Of a stretch of 64,000 nt of DNA, positions 19,123 through 28,045 are shown in pieces. The position numbers and the translations under genes are program-made. Positions within the stretch are counted from its first letter, which is position 1, and every line of letters starts with the position of its first letter. This DNA is from Mesorhizobium sp. Root157. GTDB taxonomy: Bacteria; Pseudomonadota; Alphaproteobacteria; Rhizobiales; Rhizobiaceae. The stretch covers positions 68,012 through 132,011 of the forward strand of contig NZ_LMGJ01000006.1 of the NCBI RefSeq assembly GCF_001427385.1, given 5' to 3'. Below the pieces are notes generated by a model that was not told the origin of the DNA, ran no database searches, and was given only the letters and a program-made list of their open reading frames with translations.

Positions 19123-19836
19123 CTATTCGCCGGTATATTCGAGAATGGTATCCGGCGAACGGTTCTCGCCGATCGACATGGCCAATATGCGCGATATGTG
19201 CTCGCGGGGAAGCCCGGTTTCAGCCACCCATTCATTGACTTGAGCCTGGATCTTGGCCAGATCCTTCTTCGATGTCGGGCTTTCGGCAATGTCGAGCCCG
19301 GCATCGCGCAACGCCGCCGCCATGTCCTGCGAGACGATGAAGGTGTCCCACTCCAGCCAGCGCAGGAAATATTGCCCGGTATTGCCGCCAAGCCGGCTGC
19401 CGTATTTGCCGAGGTAAGTCATCAGCCCCAGTTGATCGTTGGCGGGCCATGCGCTCAGGAAATTTCCGAAGCCGCCATGTTCCCTTGAGACGCGGTCGAC
19501 AAAAAAGGCATTGTCTTTCACCGCGACGATCTTCTGCGGATTGCGCACGATGCGCTTGTCGGAGGCAAGATCGTGCCAGAAATCTTCGGGCTGGAACAGG
19601 AGCCGCTTGGGCTCAAAGCCAAGGAACGCTTCTTCGAAACCCGGCCATTTCTGCTCGATGACGCGCCAGACAAAGCCGGCTGCGAAAATACGCTCGGACA
19701 TGGTCGACAAAATCCGGTCGTCCGCTATCCGCGCGACTGCGCCATTGTCGGGCGCAGACCCCAACAGCGCCTCCAGCACGGCATCGCCACCCTTGCGCTT
19801 GGCTGCCCGTGCCCTGATTTTCTGGAAAGACAGCAT
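19123..19836 (-). CDS. Tag-like DNA-3-methyladenine glycosylase I family protein, cysteine-free
   Basis: 237 aa from the ATG at 19836, with GGAGGGGG upstream. Its layout matches the COG2818 family: FVWRVIEQKWPGFEEAF (the catalytic-region Trp/Glu segment) and a later SRLGGNTGQYFLR segment in place of the usual VGTTICYAFMQA. It has no cysteine at all, so the zinc snap of E. coli Tag is absent, as in a large alphaproteobacterial subgroup. It probably removes alkylated bases, but activity is not assured. Confidence 0.75.
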   Translation of the reverse strand: MLSFQKIRARAAKRKGGDAVLEALLGSAPDNGAVARIADDRILSTMSERIFAAGFVWRVIEQKWPGFEEAFLGFEPKRLLFQPEDFWHDLASDKRIVRNPQKIVAVKDNAFFVDRVSREHGGFGNFLSAWPANDQLGLMTYLGKYGSRLGGNTGQYFLRWLEWDTFIVSQDMAAALRDAGLDIAESPTSKKDLAKIQAQVNEWVAETGLPREHISRILAMSIGENRSPDTILEYTGE

Positions 19837-19915
19837 ACCGGCCCCCTCCAAATGCGTTCAATCTAGCACTTTGCGCAGGCCTTGAAAGCCCTCGTCAGAG
19901 CGTCCAGAATTTTCG

Positions 19916-20275
19916 CTAGATCGGCCCACCTACCAGCCGCTCGACGAGAGCGAAAGCCCAGACACTGGCGACAAGAAAGATGGTGATGAGGACTGCCAGC
20001 GAACCGCAGTCCTTGGCCAGCTGGATATCGATGTTGAATTCACGGCTGACGGCATCGCAGGTCGCCTCGATGCCGGTGTTGAGCACTTCGACAAGGATGA
20101 GGAAGAGGATGGAGGCGATGAGCAAGGCGTAGCCGCTCCACGACGAAGAGAGCAACCACCCCACAGGGACTGCAATCAGCAAGAGGATGAGTTCCTGCTG
20201 GAATGCCGCTTCACTACCGGCCAGCCGGCGAAATGCCCGCACGGAGTTGAAGAATGCATCGATCAGCCGCTTCAT
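19916..20275 (-). CDS. dgkA: Diacylglycerol kinase
   Basis: 119-aa integral membrane enzyme with three membrane helices, the usual size for DgkA. The family signature is intact: E63, N66 and E70 in EVLNTGIEA and the following ELAKD-like QLAKDCGS. It recycles diacylglycerol to phosphatidic acid. The ATG at 20275 has AAGGAAA upstream; the longer frame to 20470 has no such site. Confidence 0.92.
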   Translation of the reverse strand: MKRLIDAFFNSVRAFRRLAGSEAAFQQELILLLIAVPVGWLLSSSWSGYALLIASILFLILVEVLNTGIEATCDAVSREFNIDIQLAKDCGSLAVLITIFLVASVWAFALVERLVGGPI

Positions 20276-20357
20276 GGGATTGGTTTCCTTGAGAATCGCA
20301 GGAGAAGAGAGGCAGGATTGTGTCGGTTCGATGATAGGCGCGCTTATCCTCCAACTG

Positions 20358-20777
20358 TCATTCGTCGGCAACCTTGATCGAAGGCGATGAGCGCGCAAAC
20401 TGCGGCAAGCCGTCGTCGATCCGGTAGTAGTCGCCCTTGTCGGCAACGAATATGTGGCATTCTCCTTCAAGCTCGGTCGGCATGTCGAATGATCCCGCCG
20501 TCACCGAGATCTCCTCCAATTCATTATGTTTCCAAAACAGCACCGAGCCGCATGTGCCACAGAACCCGCGCTTGGCAAAATTGGATGCCGCGTACCAAAC
20601 AAGAGCTTCATCACCCTCGATCGCGATATCGGCGTCGCCGACATTGGTGGCTGCAAGGAAGTGTCCCGTCTGGCGGCGGCACTGCGAACAGTGGCAATAG
20701 GCAACGCCGCGCAAAGGGCCATGCGCGGTGAACCGCACTTTGCCGCACAGGCAAGATCCAGTGTGCCTGACTGTCAT
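20358..20777 (-). CDS. GFA-family (glutathione-dependent formaldehyde-activating-like) zinc protein
   Basis: 139 aa with an excellent AAGGAGAAG ribosome site before the ATG at 20777. Zinc-binding cysteines follow the family pattern: C9, C11, C28, C30, C33, C73 and C76. GFA-fold proteins bind one or two zinc ions; most, unlike Gfa itself, have no proven substrate. No formaldehyde dehydrogenase gene is nearby. Confidence 0.88.
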   Translation of the reverse strand: MTVRHTGSCLCGKVRFTAHGPLRGVAYCHCSQCRRQTGHFLAATNVGDADIAIEGDEALVWYAASNFAKRGFCGTCGSVLFWKHNELEEISVTAGSFDMPTELEGECHIFVADKGDYYRIDDGLPQFARSSPSIKVADE

Positions 20778-21064
20778 CTTCTTCTCCTTGATATTCTGGA
20801 GCTTCGTTGCCGGATTTGCCTGTATATCACCATCTACCATTTCCATTGTCGCCGACGGTCTACATCTTCAGGTAGAGCAATAACTATGCCGCGCGCCGCG
20901 AATTAAGGAAACTTTAGCCAGGCCGCATTATAGATGGGAAAGTGAAGATCGAACTTTTGGGGGCACGAATCTTCGCAACGTCCATAGAAGTTTCGGGATG
21001 CGCTCCCCGTCCGGTGATTGTGCCATCGTAGCGGCTCACCGGCTCTGAGGGAGTGGGGGTCATC

Positions 21065-22135
21065 ATGCAGCCGGCAGCAGTCTCGCAGGACAGAAACTCC
21101 GACTTCGCCGCGAAGGTCGTGGCAACGATGCGCCAACTTGGTGTTGTCGGCATTCCGCGCAATTACGAAATCTTCTATGAAGCTCTTACAGGTTCCAATC
21201 CGGAACTCAGCCTCGCCGTCGTCGCGCTGAGCAGCCGCCCGACACAGGACGACCTCGACTGTATCGGCCGCCGGTTTTTCGCACAGAACCACGGCCAAGG
21301 CATCGTCGACCAGGCCCGCGACGTGCTGGCGAAGGAACTCGAGGACATCGCCGCCCTTTTGCGCAACGAACGTAGTCAGGTGGAAAAATACGGCCGGATC
21401 CTTCACGAGACGTCGGGCGGTTTGGCCAACCGCGCTACGGTCTCACGCGAGCTTCTGCAAAAGATCGTCAGCGCAGTTTCGGTCGCTACCGCCTCGACTA
21501 TCGATCGCGGCAAGCAGGTCGCCAACACTCTGAACGACAAGACAGCGGAACTGGAAAGCGTCAAATCCAAGCTTGAGGAATACAAGCGCCTGGCGGACAC
21601 CGATCAGCTGACCCAAATCTGGAACCGGCGCGCCTTCGACAAGGAAATCGCCCGGATCTACAACAGCAGCAAGGGCATCCTGTTCAACGCCCTGGTGCTT
21701 GCCGACATCGATCGCTTCAAGGACATCAACGACAAATTCGGTCATCCGGTCGGCGACAAGATCATCCGCACCATCGCCGACATCTTCCAGTCCAGCGTCC
21801 GGCGCGGCGTCTTCGTAGCCCGCACCGGCGGCGAAGAATTCGCGCTGATCGTCGAGGGAACCAGTGAAGACATCACCTTCGACATCGCCGAGCGCCTGCG
21901 CAAACTGATCGAACAGACACAGTTTTCGAGCAGCCAGACGGCAGTAAATTACGGCACAGTGACCGTTTCGATGGGGGTGTGCATGGCTTCCGAGGCCGAA
22001 GGCCCGGAGGACCTTTATGTCAAAGCCGACCAGGCGCTGTATCGCTCCAAGGTTAACGGTCGCAACCGGGTGACGCGGCACTCCTCGATGGCCGGACAGG
22101 CCAGCAAGAACTGGATGCTCTACAAGAAGGACTGA
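21065..22135 (+). CDS. Diguanylate cyclase (GGDEF)
   Basis: 356 aa from the ATG at 21065. A helical N-terminal region (to about 185, ending in a coiled coil before LADTDQLTQIWNRRAF) precedes a GGDEF domain with metal Asp in LADIDRFKDIN and the active GGEEF at 255-259. The RxxD product-inhibition site five residues upstream is missing (RRGV in its place). There is no membrane helix or PAS domain. It should make cyclic di-GMP. A GTG at 21053 overlaps the ribosome site and is less likely. Confidence 0.9.
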   Translation: MQPAAVSQDRNSDFAAKVVATMRQLGVVGIPRNYEIFYEALTGSNPELSLAVVALSSRPTQDDLDCIGRRFFAQNHGQGIVDQARDVLAKELEDIAALLRNERSQVEKYGRILHETSGGLANRATVSRELLQKIVSAVSVATASTIDRGKQVANTLNDKTAELESVKSKLEEYKRLADTDQLTQIWNRRAFDKEIARIYNSSKGILFNALVLADIDRFKDINDKFGHPVGDKIIRTIADIFQSSVRRGVFVARTGGEEFALIVEGTSEDITFDIAERLRKLIEQTQFSSSQTAVNYGTVTVSMGVCMASEAEGPEDLYVKADQALYRSKVNGRNRVTRHSSMAGQASKNWMLYKKD

Positions 22136-22212
22136 GCCTGCCGCACCAGTCAAGCGCTCATTGTAGCGCCTGCCGACTGGGCGTGGATGGTTTGGCGCGT
22201 TGCGGCACAAGC

Positions 22213-22250
22213 AAAAAGGCGCCCGCTTTCGCGGACGCCTCTATTTTATT
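22213..22250 (-). terminator. Intrinsic terminator of aroG, possibly bidirectional
   Basis: A 10-bp stem (22217-22226 with 22231-22240, one G-T pair, 4-nt loop) is followed on the minus strand by TTTTTG. On the plus strand it is followed by CTATTTTATT, so it may also end the diguanylate cyclase transcript. Confidence 0.85.
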
Positions 22251-22270
22251 GCCCAGGCAAGCGAAGCACA

Positions 22271-23644
22271 TCAGCCGTTGACGGCCTGCTTGTGCTGGAC
22301 CGGCTGGTTTTTCCTGAGCAGATCGGACACCAGGAAAGCGAGTTCAATGGCCTGGTCGGCATTGAGCCGAGGGTCGCAATGAGTGTGGTAGCGGTCCTGC
22401 AACTCGTCCGCCGTGATGGCGCGTGCGCCGCCCGTGCATTCGGTGACGTTCCTGCCAGTCATCTCGACATGGATACCACCCGGATGCGTGCCTTCGGCGT
22501 GGTGAACCTCGAAAAAGGTCTGGACCTCCTTGAGGATGCGGTCGAAGGGCCGGGTCTTGTAGCCAGCCGCCGTGATCGTGTTGCCATGCATGGGATCGCA
22601 AGACCAGACAACCGAACGGCCTTCCTTCTTCACGGCACGCACCAGCTTGGGCAGGTGGTCGCCGACCTTGTCTGCACCAAAGCGCGCGATCAAAGTAAGG
22701 CGGCCGGGTTCGTTTTCCGGGTTGAGTTGATCGATCAGCTCCAGAAGACCATCGGACGTCAGCGACGGACCGCATTTCAGGCCGAGCGGATTCTTGATGC
22801 CCCGGCAATACTCGATATGTGCATGGTCGGGCTGGCGCGTGCGGTCGCCGATCCAGATCATATGGCCAGAGGTCGCGTACCAGTCTCCAGACGTGGAGTC
22901 GACGCGCGTCAACGCTTCCTCGTAGCCGAGAAGCAGGGCCTCATGGCTGGTGTAGAAATCAGTTTCGCGCAGCGCATAGTTGGTCTCCGAGGTAATACCG
23001 ACGGCCTTCATGAAGTCCATCGTCTCGGTGATGCGGTGGGCAAGCGATTCATACTTCTCACCCTGCGGGCTGTCGGACACGAAACCCAGCATCCAGCGGT
23101 GGACGTTCTCGAGGCTTGCGTAACCGCCCTGCGCGAAGGCGCGCAACAGATTGAGCGTCGCCGCCGACTGGCGATAGGCCATGACCTGACGGTGTGGATC
23201 GGGAACGCGCGCCTTGGTGTCGAACTCGATGCCGTTGATGATGTCGCCGCGATAGCTGGGCAGCGTGACATCGCCCTTGGTTTCGTTGTCGGACGAGCGC
23301 GGCTTGGCGAACTGGCCGGCAACGCGGCCGACCTTCACCACCGGCTGAGAACCTGCAAAGGTCAGAACGACCGACATCTGCAGGAAGACGCGGAAGAAGT
23401 CGCGAATGTTGTCGGCACCGTGCTCGGCGAAGCTCTCGGCGCAATCGCCGCCCTGCAGAAGAAACGCCTCGCCGGCTGCGACGGAGGCGAGTTGCTTCTT
23501 CAGCTTGCGTGCCTCCCCTGCAAAAACAAGTGGTGGAAAGCTAGCAAGCTGAGCCTCGACGGCCTTCAACTCATCCATGTCCGGATAAGCCGGAACCTGT
23601 TGAATTGGCTTTGCTCTCCAGGAATTCGGGGACCACTTCGTCAT
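22271..23644 (-). CDS. aroG: Class II 3-deoxy-7-phosphoheptulonate (DAHP) synthase
   Basis: First enzyme of the shikimate pathway, joining PEP and erythrose 4-phosphate. 457 aa, class II (plant/actinobacterial/rhizobial) type: GGDCAESF at 65-72 with the metal-binding Cys68, then [36 protein letters not shown] (metal His) and the closing THCDPRLN. The ATG at 23644 fits homology; the longer frame (to 23695) is probably leader. No leader peptide rich in aromatic residues is evident. Confidence 0.95.
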   Translation of the reverse strand: MTKWSPNSWRAKPIQQVPAYPDMDELKAVEAQLASFPPLVFAGEARKLKKQLASVAAGEAFLLQGGDCAESFAEHGADNIRDFFRVFLQMSVVLTFAGSQPVVKVGRVAGQFAKPRSSDNETKGDVTLPSYRGDIINGIEFDTKARVPDPHRQVMAYRQSAATLNLLRAFAQGGYASLENVHRWMLGFVSDSPQGEKYESLAHRITETMDFMKAVGITSETNYALRETDFYTSHEALLLGYEEALTRVDSTSGDWYATSGHMIWIGDRTRQPDHAHIEYCRGIKNPLGLKCGPSLTSDGLLELIDQLNPENEPGRLTLIARFGADKVGDHLPKLVRAVKKEGRSVVWSCDPMHGNTITAAGYKTRPFDRILKEVQTFFEVHHAEGTHPGGIHVEMTGRNVTECTGGARAITADELQDRYHTHCDPRLNADQAIELAFLVSDLLRKNQPVQHKQAVNG

Positions 23645-23853
23645 TGTCGTACCAACACTTGTTTCGGCAGGCACAATTGCCCACAGTTCTCCCAATATGG
23701 GGATAGGGGCTCAATACATGAAGCCTGTTTTCTATTCTAGCCCGGAATTGCCAAGCTTGCGACGACGTGTGGCATCCTCGCCACGCTGGGTTCGCCCGTC
23801 TTGTGCAAGGCCATTGCTTGCGAGGAACAGCACGAGGGAGTGGATCAAAAACG

Positions 23854-23883
23854 AAAAAAGGCCGCCTCGAAGGCGGCCTTTTT
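23854..23883 (-). terminator. Intrinsic terminator of tig, symmetrical
   Basis: A 10-bp stem (AAGGCCGCCT at 23858-23867 with 23871-23880, loop CGA) is flanked by A-runs on one side and T-runs on the other. It works best on the minus strand (TTTTTTCG follows) and could also stop plus-strand transcription. Confidence 0.88.
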
Positions 23884-23901
23884 GTTAATTCAGCAATCCG
23901 A

Positions 23902-25371
23902 TTATTCGGCGTCCTTGGCGGCTTTCTTCTTGGGCGCAGCCTTCTTCTTCGGCTCCTCGGACTCGTCAGCAGCCTTTCCAGCAGCGTCCTTCTTGGCCGA
24001 AGCCTTCTTCACGGGCTTTGCCTTGGTATCCTCGTCTTCGTCCTCGGCCATCAGTTCTTCTTTGCTCACCTTCGTGTCGGTGACGGTAATCTGGCCAAGC
24101 AGGTGGTCGACCACCTTCTCCTCGAACATCGGCGCGCGCAGCGTATTCAGCGCTTCCGGGTTGCTGCGGTAGAACTCGAAAACTTCCTGCTGCTGGTCAC
24201 CGGGGAAGCGACGCACCTGCTCGAACAGCCCGCGCTGCAACTCTTCGTCCGAAACGGTGACACCAGCCTTCTCGCCGATCTCGGCGAGCACAAGACCCAG
24301 GCGCACGCGGCGCTCAGCAAGCCGGGTGTACTCGGCCCGCGCTTCCTCTTCCGTGGTCTCCTCATCGGCGAAGGTCCGGCTTGCGGCTTCGAGGTCCCGG
24401 TTGACCTGATTCCAGATATTGGTGAACTCGGCATCCACCAGCTTCGACGGTGCCTCGAACGTATAGGAAGAATCGAGTTGATCGAGCAGCTGGCGCTTGA
24501 CCTTCTGGCGCGTCATGGAGCCGAACTGGCTCTCGATCTGGCCGCGAACGATGTCGCGCAGGCGCTCCAGCGATTCCAGGCCCAGAGTCTTGGCTGTCTC
24601 GTCGTTCACTTCGAGTTCGCCGGGCTTTGCCACTTCCTTGACGGTAACGTCGAAGGTTGCTTCCTTGCCGGCCAGATGAGCAGCCTGATAGTTTTCAGGG
24701 AACGTCACCACGACCTGTTTCTCGTCACCAGCCTTGGCACCGACGAGTTGATCCTCGAAACCGGGGATGAATTCCTTGGAACCCAGCACCAGCGGCTGGT
24801 CGTTGCCGGCGCCGCCAGCGAAAGCCTCACCGTCGATCTTGCCGACATAGTCGATGGAGACGCGATCGCCCTCGTCCGCCTTGCCGGTCTTAGGCTCATA
24901 AGTCCTGGCGGATTCGGCAACACGCTGGACCTGCTCATCGATCTCGGATTCCGGCACGTCATAAATAGGGCGCGTGACCTTGATGTCGGTGAAGTCCTTG
25001 ATATCGATCGCGGGAATGACTTCGTAGTTGAGGTGGAATTCGAAGTCCGCGCCGCCAGCGAGGATCTTCTCGGCTTCCTTCTCGTCTTCAGTCATGATCA
25101 CTTCTGGCTGCATCGCGGCTTTTTCGCCACGGCCGGTAATGATGGTGCGCGACTCGTTCAGGATCTCGTTGACGACTTCGGCCATGAAGGACTTGCCGTA
25201 AACCTTGCGCAGGTGCTGGACCGGCACCTTGCCGGGGCGAAACCCATTGATGCGGACCTTGCCCCTAGCGTCGGACAAGCGAGCCAGCAACTTGGCTTCC
25301 ATGTCGGTTGCCGGCACGACGACCTTGATCTCGCGCTTGAGGCCGGAGTTGAGCGTTTCGGTGACCTGCAT
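23902..25371 (-). CDS. tig: Trigger factor chaperone
   Basis: 489 aa. Ribosome-associated chaperone with peptidyl-prolyl isomerase activity. The ribosome-binding loop GFRPGKVP is at 43-50, the FKBP domain about 160-250 ([17 protein letters not shown]), then the helical C-domain. The last 60 residues form an acidic run, then a Lys/Ala-rich tail typical of rhizobial trigger factors. Two ATGs are adjacent (25374 and 25371); the second is better spaced from AAAGG. A 10-bp inverted repeat (25520-25560) lies upstream. Confidence 0.95.
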   Translation of the reverse strand: MQVTETLNSGLKREIKVVVPATDMEAKLLARLSDARGKVRINGFRPGKVPVQHLRKVYGKSFMAEVVNEILNESRTIITGRGEKAAMQPEVIMTEDEKEAEKILAGGADFEFHLNYEVIPAIDIKDFTDIKVTRPIYDVPESEIDEQVQRVAESARTYEPKTGKADEGDRVSIDYVGKIDGEAFAGGAGNDQPLVLGSKEFIPGFEDQLVGAKAGDEKQVVVTFPENYQAAHLAGKEATFDVTVKEVAKPGELEVNDETAKTLGLESLERLRDIVRGQIESQFGSMTRQKVKRQLLDQLDSSYTFEAPSKLVDAEFTNIWNQVNRDLEAASRTFADEETTEEEARAEYTRLAERRVRLGLVLAEIGEKAGVTVSDEELQRGLFEQVRRFPGDQQQEVFEFYRSNPEALNTLRAPMFEEKVVDHLLGQITVTDTKVSKEELMAEDEDEDTKAKPVKKASAKKDAAGKAADESEEPKKKAAPKKKAAKDAE

Positions 25372-25519
25372 CATAAAACCTTTGTTTTCACCAATAAGGC
25401 TGCCAACGGGCTTCTGCCGTTTACAGCCTGCCGGTATCGTTCTGCCGGGGATGGCTTTCGGTGCACGACCTGACTGAATTGGCCGCTCCGCAGCTCAAAT
25501 CAGCCAAATGCACATCCGA

Positions 25520-25560
25520 AATGTGAATAAGTCTTTGTTTTTCCTACTTCTATTCACATT
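25520..25560. repeat. 10-bp perfect inverted repeat upstream of tig
   Basis: AATGTGAATA (25520-25529) and TATTCACATT (25551-25560) pair perfectly across 21 nt. In this position it may be a regulator site or part of the tig leader RNA. It lacks a following T-run in the tig direction. Confidence 0.5.
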
Positions 25561-25670
25561 CTACAGAAGTGGATCGTCGCGTCCCGTCACATTTGACACG
25601 CCTTTTGTCACAGGCGGGGCCTATTTTCAACCATCTTCACGCTGTAGCGGCAGTGCATTGGGCCTCGACA

Positions 25671-25699
25671 TTGACAGAATGATGACGACATGGGATTTG
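25671..25699 (+). promoter_or_regulatory. Possible sigma-70 promoter of tRNA-Leu
   Basis: TTGACA at 25671-25676 and, after 17 nt, GATTTG at 25694-25699; the tRNA begins at 25711. The -35 is perfect, the -10 poor, so this is only a suggestion. Confidence 0.35.
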
Positions 25700-25710
25700 C
25701 GCTTCAGCGT

Positions 25711-25795
25711 GCGGATGTGGCGGAATTGGTAGACGCCCTGGATTTAGGTTCCAGTGCCGAAAGGCGTGGGGGTTCGAGTCCCTTCATCCGCACCA
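25711..25795 (+). tRNA. tRNA-Leu (anticodon TAG)
   Basis: 85 nt including an encoded CCA. Acceptor stem GCGGATG pairs with CATCCGC; the anticodon stem CTGGA/TCCAG encloses the loop TTTAGGT, so the anticodon is TAG, reading CUN leucine codons. A long variable arm (TGCCGAAAGGCGT) marks it as class II, and the T arm GGGGGTTCGAGTCCCTT is normal. Discriminator A at 25792. A stem CGAACCC-TGC-GGGTTCG at 25873-25889 downstream could help end the transcript. Confidence 0.96.
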
Positions 25796-25872
25796 ACTTT
25801 ATGTCTCACGGCAGTTCGCTTCGCTCACGCCTCCGACGGGGCGGCCTGACGGCCGACGGGCGGTCGCCCTTG

Positions 25873-25889
25873 CGAACCCTGCGGGTTCG
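25873..25889. terminator. Small perfect hairpin downstream of tRNA-Leu
   Basis: CGAACCC, loop TGC, GGGTTCG: a 7-bp stem 78 nt after the tRNA, followed by TGGATGCTTCTC. Either a weak terminator or a REP-like element. Confidence 0.35.
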
Positions 25890-25928
25890 TGGATGCTTCT
25901 CTGATGTCGTGATCCGGCGGTAATACGC

Positions 25929-26498
25929 CTAATATAACGGCTCTTCGAAAAGCATCGTATCGCCATCCATCAATGCCTTGACCTGCGCAACGCCATCTAT
26001 CGAGACTGCGGCGCGGATGCTGAATGGCCGAACCCGCATATCGCGCTCGATGGCCAGCCCCTCTCCTTCGGGCAGATAGAAGCGCTCAATTCCATAGTCG
26101 GGCGCGAGCGTCGTATCGCCGCTCAATGTCCAGCCGGCAGCAATGTGGCCGACAACGTCGACGTCGTCAGCGCTCGTGGAAGGCGGTGGTTGAGCCAGCC
26201 AAGCCGAGACCGCTCGCCAATAGCCATCGGCGCCCTTCTGGAGCCTGACCGTGATCTGGCCCTCATCGTTCGTCTGCTTGCCGGCCGGAATGTCGCCGAT
26301 AAGCTTCACCGGAATGCGCGAAATCTCGTAGCTGAGGAAGACATAGTCGCCGCGCAGCAGGTCGCGCGGATCGACCGGCTCGACCTTGAGCAGAATTTCC
26401 TTGCCGTCACGCAGGATTGCGGCTCGCCCCGCTATCATCCAACCCAGGAAACCGACCTGCACGAGCGCCAGCGCCAGCGCGGCAAGGATCAGGTTCAT
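25929..26498 (-). CDS. GDYXXLXY-family membrane-anchored protein
   Basis: 189 aa from the ATG at 26498, with GAGG upstream. One N-terminal helix (about 4-22) is followed by an extracytoplasmic domain containing the family motif LLRGDYVFLSY. The family nearly always accompanies DUF2157 membrane proteins, as here: the DUF2157 stop lies 8 nt upstream, so the two are co-translated. Molecular function is not known. Confidence 0.85.
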   Translation of the reverse strand: MNLILAALALALVQVGFLGWMIAGRAAILRDGKEILLKVEPVDPRDLLRGDYVFLSYEISRIPVKLIGDIPAGKQTNDEGQITVRLQKGADGYWRAVSAWLAQPPPSTSADDVDVVGHIAAGWTLSGDTTLAPDYGIERFYLPEGEGLAIERDMRVRPFSIRAAVSIDGVAQVKALMDGDTMLFEEPLY

Positions 26499-26506
26499 AC
26501 CGTTCC

Positions 26507-27619
26507 TCACGACACGGTCTCCCTGGCAACGGGATGGTTCATCCGTCGTTCGATACGGATAATGGCAAATGCCAAGGCACCAAGAACAACCGCCGCCAGA
26601 AGGAAGAATCCGGCGGTTCCCAGCATCGTTTCCATCGTCACGGCATAGATGAGGCAAAGTTCAAAGGCGAAGCCGAGATAGGCGACCCACCTCAATCCCC
26701 TGCTCTGCCTGCCAGCCAATATGATCGCCCCCGTTATTCCGGCCAACGCAGCCACGGCGGCAGGAGCGAAGCCGTTCGAATCCGCGAGTTCGAACTGGAC
26801 TAGCGCCGTGCCGGTGAGGAAACCGATCAGGCCGTGCAAGGGAAGCTGTCCGCCCAGCTTGATGATATTATCGGCTGCAACCGGCACAAAAACCCCAACG
26901 GCGAACACCGCCGCAGACACCAGCGCAAGCAATATGGCCATTCCAAGCAGATTGTGGTCGAGGGCCAGCGTGACGACATAGAAAATGACCGACTGCACGA
27001 TCACGTGGCGCGCCGCCTGGCTACGCGTCCAATAGGAAACAGCAAACAGGGCTGCCGCCAGGACAAGAAAGAGGTGCGGAAAATCCATACTGCGGAACAG
27101 GCCGAAGCCGAGCAGCTTGGTCATCAACCAAGCATCGGCTATGCCGACAGCCACCACGGTCAGCGGACCCGAGCGCAGGACAAGAGCCGCAAGCGCTGTA
27201 CCTGTACACCAGGTCAGCATCGCCACGGATTCGTCGCCCGAGAAGTGGTACATCTGCCCGATCAGCGCAATCGAGCCGCCAAAAGCAGCAGCTGCAACGA
27301 TCCACAGTGCCTCGCCGACGGCGGGGTGCCCGCGCATCTTGGCGAATGCACCGCCGACATAGCCGCCTATGATGACGGCAAACAGGGCCGCTACCCTGAC
27401 CAGCCGAGGTATCGCTTCCCAGTTGGCAGCAACGAAGATCAGGATGGCTGCCCCAAGAAGCAGTGCAGCCATCATCGCCAGGATAGAGCCAAAGCTCAGC
27501 GACCGGCGCTCATTGGCCTCGATGTCCCGGGCCAGCGCATCGGCGGTACGCGGCTCGATTAGACCGCTCTCGACCCAGCGGGCAATGTCGCGTTTCACCT
27601 TGGACGAATAGCTCGCCAT
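26507..27619 (-). CDS. DUF2157 polytopic membrane protein
   Basis: 370 aa. A soluble N-terminus of about 45 residues (KVKRDIARWVESGLIEPRTADAL, the DUF2157 signature) is followed by about ten membrane helices. The ATG at 27619 has AAAGG upstream. Function unknown; the association with GDYXXLXY proteins is widespread and suggests a two-part membrane complex. Divergent from the DUF1127 genes. Confidence 0.88.
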   Translation of the reverse strand: MASYSSKVKRDIARWVESGLIEPRTADALARDIEANERRSLSFGSILAMMAALLLGAAILIFVAANWEAIPRLVRVAALFAVIIGGYVGGAFAKMRGHPAVGEALWIVAAAAFGGSIALIGQMYHFSGDESVAMLTWCTGTALAALVLRSGPLTVVAVGIADAWLMTKLLGFGLFRSMDFPHLFLVLAAALFAVSYWTRSQAARHVIVQSVIFYVVTLALDHNLLGMAILLALVSAAVFAVGVFVPVAADNIIKLGGQLPLHGLIGFLTGTALVQFELADSNGFAPAAVAALAGITGAIILAGRQSRGLRWVAYLGFAFELCLIYAVTMETMLGTAGFFLLAAVVLGALAFAIIRIERRMNHPVARETVS

Positions 27620-27856
27620 CTACCTTTTTCCACAAAATCAGCCGTATTACCAAACCACTATTTCAAACCATTGAGAGGATGAACTTTTTCGATTTGGGCG
27701 GATTTGTGTCCATGGCGTAAATGAGGCTAAATATTGCAATGCACAAATTGCATTGCTGCCATGCACCATCGACTCTTTCAAATCGATATGGCTCAACCTA
27801 TCTATGCTTCGTACGAACGACGGAATGATCCGAAGAAAGACGAAACGAGCAATACC
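27620..27856 (+). promoter_or_regulatory. Leader/promoter region of the DUF1127 transcript
   Basis: 237 bp between the divergent DUF2157 gene and the first DUF1127 gene. It contains a perfect 8-bp inverted repeat (GCAATGCA at 27736-27743 and TGCATTGC at 27749-27756, 5-nt spacer) and a weaker ATCGA/TCGAT pair (27768-27787). I could not place a convincing promoter; related DUF1127-small RNA loci in other alphaproteobacteria are driven by heat-shock sigma factors. The frame opening at 27734 joins the DUF1127 gene in frame but is probably leader. Confidence 0.4.
27736..27756. repeat. 8-bp perfect inverted repeat upstream of DUF1127 genes
   Basis: GCAATGCA, CAAAT, TGCATTGC. Its compact, AT-rich symmetric form suits a dimeric regulator site, or a small leader hairpin. 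Confidence 0.6.
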
Positions 27857-27997
27857 ATGAACCTGATCCGCAACTACCGCAATTGGCGCCGCTATCGGGA
27901 AACCGTGTCCGAGCTGAGCCGCCTGACCAACCGCGAACTGACCGATCTCGGCATCAGCCGCAGCGACATTCACTTCGTCGCTCGCAAGTCGGTTTAA
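27857..27997 (+). CDS. DUF1127 small protein, copy 1
   Basis: 46 aa, highly basic, built on the DUF1127 pattern: MNLIRNYRNWRRYRETV, then LSRLTNRELTDLGISRSDI. DUF1127 proteins of this size bind RNA in alphaproteobacteria; CcaF1 of Rhodobacter sphaeroides is involved in maturing the small RNAs encoded downstream of its own gene. Here too CU-rich stem-loops follow. The start at 27857 is chosen because homologues begin at this methionine; the frame is open back to 27734. Confidence 0.85.
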   Translation: MNLIRNYRNWRRYRETVSELSRLTNRELTDLGISRSDIHFVARKSV

Positions 27998-28045
27998 CTC
28001 TTCGGGCTGCCGTGCGGCCCGAGCAAGTTTACTGGAAGCAAGACA

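Larger units (their letters stand above)
25375..25710. other. Intergenic region between tig and tRNA-Leu
   Basis: 336 bp without a recognisable gene. It must hold the tig promoter (minus strand) and the tRNA promoter (plus strand). A 10-bp perfect inverted repeat, AATGTGAATA at 25520-25529 and TATTCACATT at 25551-25560, is separated by a 21-nt T-rich loop. The ORF starting at 25508 across it is short, has no ribosome site, and looks spurious. Confidence 0.5.

Noticed and set aside
17372..19243. 623-codon plus-strand ORF
   Set aside because: Antisense shadow of nadE, which has all catalytic motifs on the minus strand.
23645..23695. Leader peptide upstream of aroG
   Set aside because: The in-frame extension has only one Trp and no Phe/Tyr run or attenuator stem, so attenuation is not supported.
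22187..23740. 517-codon plus-strand ORF
   Set aside because: Antisense shadow of class II DAHP synthase and its terminator.
23767..25473. 568-codon plus-strand ORF
   Set aside because: Antisense shadow of the trigger factor gene; no domain is visible.
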